From Methylocystis heyeri (lineage in GTDB: Bacteria > Pseudomonadota > Alphaproteobacteria > Rhizobiales > Beijerinckiaceae), in assembly GCF_004802635.2 (NCBI RefSeq), contig NZ_CP046052.1, forward strand, positions 1,736,001 through 1,800,000: a stretch of DNA of 64,000 bases, given 5' to 3'. The notes under the pieces are model-generated. The model was not told the DNA's origin and did not search any database. It saw only the letters and a program-made list of their open reading frames with translations. Within the stretch, counting starts at the first letter, position 1, and every line of letters begins with the position of its first letter. The translations under genes and the position numbers were made by a program. Positions 1-6,760 of the stretch are shown one piece after another.

Positions 1-737
1 CGGGAGGCGATGAGCAGCGTCGTCTGGCGGAAATGCAATTTTCCGCGCAACGGATGGGTAAAACAGCGTTCTCCGCCTTCGCGGCCGAGCACATCCTGAT
101 CGCGCCAAAGCGAAGCAAACAGCGCGCTTTGATCCGAGAGGCGGTCGACCAGCGCGCCCATCGCCGGATCATTGGGGCGGCGGTTGAAATCGGCGCGAAA
201 CTCAGCCGCAAGACGCCGCGCGCGCTCGGCCCAATCGCCGATGAGGCGCGGGGCGAGCGGCGAAAGAAACACGAAAGCGAGCAGGTTGCGCTCGGATGAA
301 GCCTCATCGAGCCAGCCGGTGAAGAGATCGGCGGCGGCCCCATTCCAGGCCCGCGCCGTCCAGACCGCGTCGAGCAGATAGGCCGGCCCGGCAAATTGTG
401 CAGGCAGCTCCAGCAATTCTGCGGGCAGATCGGGCAGGGCCGCAGCCGGGGCGCTGGGATCGCGTTTTCCCGCAAGATCGAACAGCGAGGCCCGTTCCGC
501 CGGGGTGAGGCTCAACGCCTTCGCTATGCGCGACAGCGCCGCGACGGAGGCGTTCACCTCCCTGCCTTGTTCGAGCCAGGTGACCCAGGTCACGCTGATC
601 CCGGCTGCTTCGGCCAGTTCCTCCCGCCGCATTCCGGGCGTGCGGCGACGCGTTGCAGCCCCGGCCGGGGGCGACATGCGCTCACGATGGGCGCGAAGAA
701 AAGCGCCGAGCAGGCGCCAGCGGTCGGTTCTCTCCAT
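1..737 (-). CDS. XRE/MmyB-type transcriptional regulator (3' end beyond window)
   Basis: Reading the minus strand from the ATG at 737 gives an open frame of about 245 residues that runs off the left edge. The N-terminal 80 residues hold a helix-turn-helix with the family signature RREELAEAAGISVTWVTWLE, and the rest matches the MmyB-like ligand-binding fold (AWNGAAADLFTGW, NLLAFVFLSP, then RLAAEFRAD and a GGERCFTHPLRGKL segment). Family members are DNA-binding repressors or activators that bind small hydrophobic ligands. It is divergent from the methyltransferase at 828, with an inverted repeat in the 90-base gap, so it probably controls itself and that gene. Regulator identity is firm; ligand unknown. 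Confidence 0.85.
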   Translation of the reverse strand, partial: MERTDRWRLLGAFLRAHRERMSPPAGAATRRRTPGMRREELAEAAGISVTWVTWLEQGREVNASVAALSRIAKALSLTPAERASLFDLAGKRDPSAPAAALPDLPAELLELPAQFAGPAYLLDAVWTARAWNGAAADLFTGWLDEASSERNLLAFVFLSPLAPRLIGDWAERARRLAAEFRADFNRRPNDPAMGALVDRLSDQSALFASLWRDQDVLGREGGERCFTHPLRGKLHFRQTTLLIAS

Positions 738-744
738 GGCGCTT

Positions 745-760
745 ATTATACCAGGATAAT
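745..760. promoter_or_regulatory. inverted repeat between divergent regulator and methyltransferase
   Basis: ATTAT-ACCAGG-ATAAT is a perfect 5-bp dyad with a 6-base spacer in the 90-base gap between the divergent genes at 737 and 828. It is AT-rich in a GC-rich setting and sits where the regulator's own promoter must be. It is a plausible operator for the XRE protein; no binding data can be inferred from sequence alone. Confidence 0.4.
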
Positions 761-827
761 CGCTCATCTTTTACCGGTAGAAATTCCGGCCATCATGGCG
801 GGAGAAACCCTTTTCACGGAGCCGATC

Positions 828-1595
828 ATGACCCGCCAAAGCCAGACCGAAGTCGTCGCCAGCCAATTCGGACCGCGCGCAGAGGCCTATCTCGCCAGCG
901 CCGTTCACGCCTCCGGCCAGGACCTCGATTCTTTGGAGCAGCGCGTCGGGCCGCGCCCGGAGGCGATCGCGCTCGACATGGGTTGCGGCGGCGGCCATGT
1001 GAGTTTTCGGCTGGCCCCTTTGGTGAAGAAAGTCGTCGCCTATGACCTCTCCCCCGACATGCTGGCGACTGTGACGGAGGAAGCCCTGCGTCGCGGGCTG
1101 CAGAACATCGTGACCAAACAGGGCGCGGCGGAAGACCTGCCCTGCCCTTCGGAATCATTCGATGTAGCCGCGACCCGCTTTTCCGCCCATCATTGGCGCG
1201 ATCTGCCCGCCGGCCTCGTGCAGATGCACCGCGTGTTGAAACCCGGCGGCATGGCGATCTTCATCGACACCATCGCGCCCGAAGACCCGCTGCTCGACAC
1301 CTGGTTGCAAGCCCTCGAATTGCTGCGCGACCCCTCCCATGTGCGCAATCCCTCGCTTGACGACTGGCGCGCCATGCTGGCGAAGGCGGGATTTTTCGTG
1401 GAGGAGACGACACAATTTCGCATCCGCCTGGAGTTTGCCTCCTGGGTCTCGCGCATGAACACGCCGGCGGTTCATGTCGAGGCGATACGCTCGCTGCAAC
1501 GGCGCGCGCCGGCGGAGGTGGTGGATTATTTTGTCATCGAGGCGGATGGCAGTTTTGAGCTGGACACAGCAATGATCGTGGCGATGAAGGAATAA
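828..1595 (+). CDS. SAM-dependent class I methyltransferase
   Basis: 255 residues from the ATG at 828, preceded by ACGGAG at 816-821. SAM-binding motif I is LDMGCGGGHVSF (residues about 51-62), followed by the acidic end of strand 2 (AYDLSPDML), ATRFSAHHW and the VLKPGG motif, all typical of the UbiE/Methyltransf_11 group. These cytoplasmic enzymes methylate small molecules; the substrate cannot be read from the sequence. An upstream in-frame ATG at 795 has no convincing ribosome binding site. It is divergent from the MmyB-type regulator at 737, a common arrangement for a regulator and its target. Confidence 0.9.
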   Translation: MTRQSQTEVVASQFGPRAEAYLASAVHASGQDLDSLEQRVGPRPEAIALDMGCGGGHVSFRLAPLVKKVVAYDLSPDMLATVTEEALRRGLQNIVTKQGAAEDLPCPSESFDVAATRFSAHHWRDLPAGLVQMHRVLKPGGMAIFIDTIAPEDPLLDTWLQALELLRDPSHVRNPSLDDWRAMLAKAGFFVEETTQFRIRLEFASWVSRMNTPAVHVEAIRSLQRRAPAEVVDYFVIEADGSFELDTAMIVAMKE

Positions 1596-1764
1596 TATGG
1601 TTTTGAGGGAATCGCGCCGCCTTCATCCTGAGGCGCTTTTGCAGACCGCAAAGAGCCTCGAAGGATGTTTTAGGAACCGCGGCGGCCCGCCCTTCGAGAC
1701 GCCCGCTCCGCGGGCTCCTCAGGGCGGGGGAGTTGGTTTCCCGACCCCGCCTTTCGCCCACAAC

Positions 1765-1860
1765 GTCATCGCGAGGAGCGCAAGCGACGAAGCAGTCCAG
1801 AACCATGTTAATCCCCCTGGATCGCCACCCGCTTCGCTTTTCGCTCGCGGTCGCGATGAC
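1765..1860. repeat. dispersed palindromic repeat, family A copy 1
   Basis: The element starts GTCATCGCGA and ends with its exact reverse complement TCGCGATGAC, with an internal GTCCAG/CTGGAT pair. Related copies lie at 2699-2790 and 31881-31956. This type of REP-like intergenic element is common in Hyphomicrobiales. The copy ends 22 bases before the beta-lactamase start, so it fills that gene's promoter or leader region. Confidence 0.75.
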
Positions 1861-1882
1861 TGCGAGCCCAATGGAAACCCGC

Positions 1883-2686
1883 ATGAAAAAAACCTTCGCT
1901 CTTCTTTTCTTGTTCTCCATGCCGCATGCGGCGGAAGCCCGCGAGCTCTGCACCGTCTTCGCCGACGCCGAGACGGGAAAGGTCTTCTTCAAGCGCGGCG
2001 AACATTGCGACCAGCGCGTCACGCCGGCCTCGTCGTTCAAGATCGCGATCAGCCTGATGGGCTTTGATTCAGGATTTCTGAAAGACGAGCATTCGCCCAG
2101 ACTCCCCTTCAAGCAAGGCTATCCCGATTGGAGGCCGAGCTGGCGCGAGGCGACCGACCCGGCGAAATGGATGAAAGAATCCGTCGTGTGGTTCTCCCAG
2201 CAAATCACGCAAGCTCTGGGGCCGGAGCGGTTCGCAAAATATGTGAGGGATTTTGGCTACGGCAATGAGGACGCCTCGGGCGACGCCGGCAAGGATAACG
2301 GCCTGACCCGGGCCTGGCTCAGCTCCTCGCTGAAAATCTCTCCGCTGGAGCAGATCGCCTTCCTTGAAAAAATCGTCAATCGCCGGCTTCCTGTGAGCGC
2401 TTCGGCCTATGAGATGACCGGCAAAATCACGCTCATCGACGCGCCTCCCGCCGGATGGGAATTGCATGGCAAGACAGGATCGGGCGCTCCTGTCTTGCCC
2501 GGCGGCGCGCAGGATGAGGCTCACTTCTATGGCTGGTTCGTCGGCTGGGGGATTAAAGGCCAACGCAAAATTGTGTTCGCGCGCCTCACTCAGGATGAAA
2601 AACGAGAGGCGGAATCTTCGGGTTTGCGCGCACGCGACGGCTTGCTGAAGGAACTCCCGTCCATATTAAACAGCCAATCCGACTGA
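1883..2686 (+). CDS. class D (OXA-type) beta-lactamase
   Basis: 267 residues with a signal peptide (MKKTFALLFLFSMPHAAEA). The class D catalytic set is complete: S50-S-F-K53 (nucleophile and carbamylatable lysine), S100-V-V, Y126-G-N128, a W-x-SSLKISP-x-EQ segment near 145-156, and K197-T-G. It hydrolyses beta-lactams in the periplasm through an acyl-serine; it might also be a penicillin-sensing relative, since class D enzymes share the fold with BlaR1 sensors, but there is no membrane domain. The ATG at 1883 is chosen because the signal peptide starts there; ATG 1871 is an alternative. The upstream region is occupied by a family A repeat. No linked regulator or mobile element is visible, so it looks like an intrinsic gene. 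Confidence 0.9.
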   Translation: MKKTFALLFLFSMPHAAEARELCTVFADAETGKVFFKRGEHCDQRVTPASSFKIAISLMGFDSGFLKDEHSPRLPFKQGYPDWRPSWREATDPAKWMKESVVWFSQQITQALGPERFAKYVRDFGYGNEDASGDAGKDNGLTRAWLSSSLKISPLEQIAFLEKIVNRRLPVSASAYEMTGKITLIDAPPAGWELHGKTGSGAPVLPGGAQDEAHFYGWFVGWGIKGQRKIVFARLTQDEKREAESSGLRARDGLLKELPSILNSQSD

Positions 2687-2698
2687 CGGCCGGACCGT

Positions 2699-2790
2699 CT
2701 TTGCGAGGAGCGCAGCGACGCGGCGATCCAGGGTCGTATCGATCGTCATGGATCGCCGCTCGCTCCGCCTTTGGCTCGCGGTCGCGATGA
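2699..2790. repeat. dispersed palindromic repeat, family A copy 2
   Basis: TTGCGAGGAGCGCAGCGACG at the left is mirrored by CTCGCGGTCGCGATGA at the right, with GCGATCCAG and TGGATCGCC inside. It matches the repeats at 1765-1860 and 31881-31956, and separates the beta-lactamase from the peptidase gene. Its right edge runs into an AT-rich stretch (2790-2870) that probably holds the promoter of the gene at 2877. Confidence 0.75.
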
Positions 2791-2876
2791 TGTCGCTAAT
2801 AAATGCACAACTTGTATTATTTAATGTTTTACATTATGTTTTTCGCGTAGACCAATTTTTAGGGAGGAGATTTCCC

Positions 2877-3758
2877 ATGCGCGGTTTCCGTCCTCTTGCG
2901 CTCGCTTTTTTGGCGTCCTTCGCCGCCGCAGGTTGCAGTCCGGTTTCCGCCGCCCTGCATGATCCCCAGACACTGCCGGCCCTGCCGCAGGACCCGCGCA
3001 TCCATTACCAACCCGGCGCCGCGCCTTACGCGACGGCGGTGGCTGCGCTCCTGCCGCAAGCGGCGGCAACCATCGAGGCCGTGCAAGGGCGGCCATTCGG
3101 CAAGCCCTTCACCGTCACGGTCTTCGCCGACGACGACGCCTATGCCGCGGCCAACGGACTTGGAACACCCAAGGCGCGCGGCGTCACCTTCTTCGATCGC
3201 GTGACGCTCTCGCCCGCCCTCTGGCGCGAGGACTCCGCATACCTCGAGGCCGACCTGACGCATGAGCTTTCACATGAGCACTTGCACAGCAATCTCAGCG
3301 CAGCTGACTATTTCGCCATTCCGGTCTGGTTCGTCGAAGGACTGGCGGTGATGGCCTCCGGGGGCGGCGGCGCGCAGCGCGTCTCGACGCGGGAGGCCGA
3401 GCGCGCCATTGCGCAGGGCCGTTTCATCGACACTCCGGACGAAGCCAATGTTTTCGCCAATTTCAGCCTCGCTCCGCCGCGCGGCTCCGAGAAAGACGAG
3501 AATGTCGCGCGCATGCATCTGGCTTACAGACAGGCCAGCCTCTTCGTCGTCTTTCTTCGCGAGGAAAAGCCCGAGGCGTTCAAAGCCTTAATGAACCGAT
3601 TGTTCGAGGGCGAGCGCTTCAGACAGGCCTTCGACGCGAGCTACGCCGAAAGCCTCGCCGCCGCGCGCGCCCGCTTCATAGCCAAAACGATCGCCGGGAC
3701 CGGCGCGCCTGGGAGCAGCCCAAAAGGCGGCCTCCCGGCGCCGGCTACCCCGATTTGA
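2877..3758 (+). CDS. exported gluzincin-like metallopeptidase (peptidase MA family)
   Basis: 293 residues from the ATG at 2877, which follows a strong AGGGAGGAGA. The N-terminus is a signal peptide ending FAAAGC, so it is probably a lipoprotein. The centre carries THELSHEHLH, an HExxH zinc site, followed about 30 residues later by WFVEGLAVMAS, where the glutamate is the usual third zinc ligand of gluzincins. This matches the peptidase MA-like family, whose members are exported proteases of mostly unknown substrate. The C-terminal tail is low-complexity (GTGAPGSSPKGG). It stands alone between a repeat and aqpZ. Family call is confident; role unknown. Confidence 0.75.
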   Translation: MRGFRPLALAFLASFAAAGCSPVSAALHDPQTLPALPQDPRIHYQPGAAPYATAVAALLPQAAATIEAVQGRPFGKPFTVTVFADDDAYAAANGLGTPKARGVTFFDRVTLSPALWREDSAYLEADLTHELSHEHLHSNLSAADYFAIPVWFVEGLAVMASGGGGAQRVSTREAERAIAQGRFIDTPDEANVFANFSLAPPRGSEKDENVARMHLAYRQASLFVVFLREEKPEAFKALMNRLFEGERFRQAFDASYAESLAAARARFIAKTIAGTGAPGSSPKGGLPAPATPI

Positions 3759-3957
3759 TGTTTGCGTGACCAACCGCCGCGCAAATTCTCACTTGCGAAA
3801 GAGCGCCGAACGGCTAGCCTGAACGAGCAGCGAAGAGGCGAGGGATTTTTCCGCCCGCGAAAGTTTGTTGGCGATTCATGACTTTTTCCACTGTCGCCCA
3901 ACTGCGCCGTCGGGTTGGCTTGCCGGGTTCGCAAGCGAAGATTCTGGAGGCCCAAAT

Positions 3958-4659
3958 ATGCATCTCTTCCTACGCAAGCTTTTCGCCGAATTTCTGGGAA
4001 CCTTTTGGCTCGTCTTCGGCGGCTGCGGCAGCGCGCTGATCTCTGCGGGCTTTCCACAGCTCGGCATCGGCTTCACGGGCGTTTCGCTCGCCTTCGGCCT
4101 CACCGTGCTGACCGGAGCCTACGCCTTCGGTCCCGTTTCGGGCGGCCACTTCAATCCGGCTGTGTCTCTGGGCCTTGCGACGGCCGGCCGCTTCTCCTGG
4201 AAAGAGCTCGGACCCTATTGGCTGGTCCAGCTTCTCGGCGCGACAGCCGCGGCCTTCGTTCTGCTCAAGATCTGCGAGGGCAATATCGATTTTTCGCTCG
4301 CCAACGGCTTCGCGGCCAATGGCTATGACGAGCACTCTCCCAACGGTTATGCCCTGCAATCCGCCTTTCTGGTGGAGGTCGTGCTGACGGCCTTCTTCCT
4401 GCTGGTCATTCTCGGGGCCACGGAAAGCCGGGCGGCGGCCGGATTCGCTCCCATCGCCATCGGACTCGCCCTGACGCTGATCCATCTCGTGGATATTCCG
4501 GTCACCAACGCCTCCGTCAATCCGGCGCGCTCGACCAGCCAGGCGCTGTTCGTCGGCGGCTGGGCGCTGCAACAGCTGTGGCTGTTCTGGGCCGCTCCGC
4601 TGCTCGGCGGTCTGCTCGGCGGGCTCATCCATCGCTTCGCGCTGGCCGATAAGGACTGA
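3958..4659 (+). CDS. aqpZ: aquaporin Z
   Basis: 233 residues, the normal length for AqpZ, starting at the ATG at 3958 after TGGAGG. Six hydrophobic helices and both half-helix pore motifs are present: HFNPAVS (N66) and SVNPARS (N188-R191). The histidine in [11 protein letters not shown] and the arginine after the second NPA build the narrow water-selective filter. It moves water across the inner membrane during osmotic change. It appears to be transcribed alone: a 290-base gap before the next gene holds several hairpins. Confidence 0.95.
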   Translation: MHLFLRKLFAEFLGTFWLVFGGCGSALISAGFPQLGIGFTGVSLAFGLTVLTGAYAFGPVSGGHFNPAVSLGLATAGRFSWKELGPYWLVQLLGATAAAFVLLKICEGNIDFSLANGFAANGYDEHSPNGYALQSAFLVEVVLTAFFLLVILGATESRAAAGFAPIAIGLALTLIHLVDIPVTNASVNPARSTSQALFVGGWALQQLWLFWAAPLLGGLLGGLIHRFALADKD

Positions 4660-4986
4660 TACGAAACCCGCTCGATTAGAACGGCAGTTCGTATTCTTGG
4701 CCGCAAAAATCTATGCCGATCGGCGATTTTTGCGGCGGTCGCTTCTGCGGATCAGGAAGCGATCTCGCGGAATCCGTGTGATGTGCGCATTACCGCGCAG
4801 GGTTAGCGAACGCCTCCGTCCCAACCGGGTCGGAGGCGAAATCGTTTTCGGAGGCGATTGCCAAACTGCACAAAAAAATGCACCTTCGCGGCCCGCTTCA
4901 GAGCGCATTTTTCGAAAAAGTCAGCGGACTTTTTCGATCAGACGCTCCGCGTCTTCATGTGACGCTAAGGCCAGGAGGTTTCGTCG
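4660..4986. other. intergenic region with three hairpins, no gene
   Basis: No credible reading frame. Three perfect stem-loops are visible: CCGCAAAAATC (4701-4711) pairing with GATTTTTGCGG (4725-4735), CGCCTCCG (4811-4818) with CGGAGGCG (4831-4838), and TCGAAAAAGTC (4912-4922) with GACTTTTTCGA (4927-4937). The first could end aqpZ transcription, although its T run lies inside the stem. The third resembles dispersed repeat elements of this genome. The strong AGGAGG at 4974-4979 belongs to the next gene. Confidence 0.6.
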
Positions 4987-5583
4987 ATGGCGGCGCGCTC
5001 GATAATGACAAGAACAATGCGGTCCGCTCTCGCCGCCCTCGCTCTCTTCGCCGCCGCACCCGGTGCGGCGCTCGCCGCCGGCTGGCATTATTACGATCCC
5101 GAATGCCCGATCTCGCTCGGCGGAAAGTCGATGAAATTCGTGGCGATGCAGCCGAAGCGAAACATCGACCGGGTCTGCGATGCGCTCGGAGACGTCGGCT
5201 CCACCGTCATCGCACTGGACGCGCCAGATCCCGAGCTACGCGAGATGCTCTGGGACATTCGCGTGCTGCGGGACAGCGGCCGCCCGGACGGGGAGGAAAA
5301 TATCGAAGCGGATACGGTGTTCAAACTGCCGCCGGAAAAGTACCGCAACGGCATGGTGAACTTCGACTATAGCTTTGCCGCCGCTGATAAATATATTTTG
5401 CTCGTGAGGGTGAAGAGCGACGACGGCGCCAGGGAATATGTCGGTCGCCATCATTTCACCGTGGGCCTGCTCGACAACGCCGATCTATACGCTTATGCAG
5501 GCTTCGGACTTTTTGTGGCCGCAGTCGGCGGCGGCTTCGCCTATGTCAAGCTTCGCAAGCGAAAGAGCGCCGCGTCGGCTTGA
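4987..5583 (+). CDS. exported protein with C-terminal membrane anchor, unknown function
   Basis: 198 residues, ATG at 4987 with AGGAGG seven bases upstream. It has an N-terminal signal peptide (ALAALALFAAAPGAALAA), a periplasmic domain of about 130 residues starting GWHYYDPECPISLGGK that looks beta-rich, and one C-terminal membrane helix (YAYAGFGLFVAAVGGGFAYV) followed by a basic KLRKRK stop-transfer end. The topology is a periplasmic domain held by a tail anchor. Two cysteines remain in the mature part, so one disulfide is possible. I do not recognise the family. A strong hairpin follows the stop codon. Confidence 0.65.
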   Translation: MAARSIMTRTMRSALAALALFAAAPGAALAAGWHYYDPECPISLGGKSMKFVAMQPKRNIDRVCDALGDVGSTVIALDAPDPELREMLWDIRVLRDSGRPDGEENIEADTVFKLPPEKYRNGMVNFDYSFAAADKYILLVRVKSDDGAREYVGRHHFTVGLLDNADLYAYAGFGLFVAAVGGGFAYVKLRKRKSAASA

Positions 5584-5596
5584 GCTTGAAACGGCG

Positions 5597-5623
5597 CCCG
5601 GAAACCGCCGCGCGGTTTCCGGG
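5597..5623. terminator. stem-loop between convergent genes
   Basis: CCCGGAAACCGC (5597-5608) pairs perfectly with GCGGTTTCCGGG (5612-5623) around a three-base loop. It lies between the plus-strand gene ending at 5583 and the minus-strand small gene ending at 5641, where a shared terminator is expected. It lacks a T tract on either side, so intrinsic termination is not certain. Confidence 0.5.
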
Positions 5624-5640
5624 GCCTGAACTGTCGGGTC

Positions 5641-5751
5641 TTAGCCCAGGCTCATCGTGATCTGATGGATGACGACGAGGAAGAAAACGGCAATGCCGAC
5701 GACGACGGCGACGCCTTTGGCGAGTTCCACAGGAGAATGGGCAGCCTTCAT
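5641..5751 (-). CDS. 36-residue single-pass membrane protein
   Basis: A short frame from the ATG at 5751 to TAA at 5641. The N-terminus is MKAAHSPVELAKG and the rest is one hydrophobic helix (VAVVVGIAVFFLVVIHQ). The ribosome binding site GGGGGAA lies seven bases before the ATG. A long AT-rich upstream region with a perfect palindrome at 5870-5884 gives it its own promoter space. No family recognised. The good start site, the clean helix and the hairpin placed after its stop support a real gene. Confidence 0.55.
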   Translation of the reverse strand: MKAAHSPVELAKGVAVVVGIAVFFLVVIHQITMSLG

Positions 5752-6178
5752 GTGAGTTCCCCCAATTTATTGCAGCGGTCTTGGTTGTTAGCCGCAGGGA
5801 AATGCTGCCCCTTCGAAGAGTAACGTGCAATAAAGCTCGGCTGCGTCACTATTACGCGCCACAGTAAATCATTGTTATACAATGCACTTCTAAGCAACTC
5901 CCGCCCGCAGCAAAATGCCGCGCCCAAGTAATTTTGAGATTCTTGTCAATAAAGACAGCGCCGCTTTATTTAAATATAAGACGCATCCCATGAGATTTTT
6001 CGACAAGAAACCGGCGAGAATCCAATCTCTCCAATGACTTTCGCGCAGCCGTCCCGGACGGCGCACCCCCCCGACGATCGCAGACGCGGGACAGCCCTAT
6101 GAATTCGCGCCATTTTTCGAAGAAGAAGCGCTCGATCGCGGCCGTTTCGGCACGTTCTGTAGCGGGTTCGGTTCAAAC
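5752..6178. other. AT-rich intergenic region, probable promoter region of the small gene at 5641-5751
   Basis: About 430 bases without a supported gene. Between 5820 and 5995 the sequence is markedly AT-rich for this genome (for example TTTATTTAAATATAAG near 5965). The region holds the palindrome at 5870-5884 and minus-strand TATAAC and TTGACA hexamers, but not at standard mutual spacing. The part right of 6000 is GC-rich and featureless up to the family B repeat. Confidence 0.5.
5870..5884. promoter_or_regulatory. perfect palindrome CATTGT-TAT-ACAATG
   Basis: A 15-base perfect dyad 119 bases upstream of the small membrane protein start at 5751. On the minus strand it contains TATAAC, a good -10 hexamer, so a protein bound here would block RNA polymerase. 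Regulator unknown. Confidence 0.4.
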
Positions 6179-6260
6179 GCAGTCGAACGCGCTCCAAATC
6201 TCATTGCCGGAGCATGTTCTTTTCCAAAACCCGCTTCGCACTTTTTGGGAACATGCTCTA
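6179..6260. repeat. dispersed repeat, family B copy 1
   Basis: Reads CAGTCGAACGCGCTCC, then AGCATGTTCTTTTCC and a GGGAACATGCTCTA end. The same element occurs in inverted orientation at 28857-28960 and 34702-34785. Its core is the inverted pair GAGCATGTTC and GAACATGCTC around an AAAACCCGCTTCGCACTTTT centre. Its right end supplies the stop codon (TAG, minus strand) of the small secreted protein at 6258-6479. Confidence 0.8.
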
Positions 6261-6479
6261 ATAGCAGATATAGACCCAGCCGCCCTTGCGGAAATCCCAG
6301 TTCCAGCAGGCGCCCCAGCCCCAATAGGTATAGGCGCCCAGTTCGGGATGCCACACCAGGCGGTCATGCGGCCGGCAGTCTGCAACGCGCCGGCGTCCGT
6401 GACGGCAACCCGCGTCGGCCTGGGTCGCAACGCCGAGCGCGCCGGCGAATGCAAGGAGAACGGCGAACCTGCGCAACAT
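6258..6479 (-). CDS. small secreted Trp/Tyr-rich protein
   Basis: 73 residues from the ATG at 6479, preceded by GAGGA. The first 23 residues form a signal peptide (FAVLLAFAGALGVATQADA). The mature 50-residue part is rich in aromatic and basic residues (GCRHGRRRVADCRPHDRL, TYWGWGACWNWDF) with four cysteines, which suggests a disulfide-stabilised secreted peptide. No family recognised. The stop codon lies in a family B repeat, so the C-terminus (WVYICY) may have been set by insertion of that repeat. Confidence 0.55.
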   Translation of the reverse strand: MLRRFAVLLAFAGALGVATQADAGCRHGRRRVADCRPHDRLVWHPELGAYTYWGWGACWNWDFRKGGWVYICY

Positions 6480-6693
6480 TTTGGAATCCTCGAACCGACC
6501 AAGGCCAACATATCTTCCGGGCATTCGATTGGGAACCGGAGGGGGCGGCGGGACGACGGCCAATGGCGCCTCGAGCCCGTCGTGGTAAAAATAGCACAGT
6601 CACGGAAATAGTCCCCGCCGCCGCCCCCGGGCGCCGAGGGGTTCGTTGACACGCCGGCAGGTCTGAATCATCGTCTTTCTGTTTTGCACGCGA

Positions 6694-6730
6694 CGAATCG
6701 GCAGTTGTTATAACCCGGCGAATCGGCAGT
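6694..6730 (+). promoter_or_regulatory. direct repeat CGAATCGGCAGT upstream of the outer membrane protein
   Basis: The 12-mer occurs at 6694-6705 and 6719-6730, a 25-base period, with TTGTTATAAC between the copies, which offers a -10 hexamer. Direct repeats of this kind are typical binding sites of response regulators. The gene starts at 6761. Confidence 0.4.
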
Positions 6731-6760
6731 CCGCAAAATATTCACAGCAGGGAAGCGGGA

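Noticed and set aside
396-827. N-terminal extension of the methyltransferase
   Set aside because: The extension is antisense to the XRE regulator; the SAM domain and a ribosome binding site place the start at 828.
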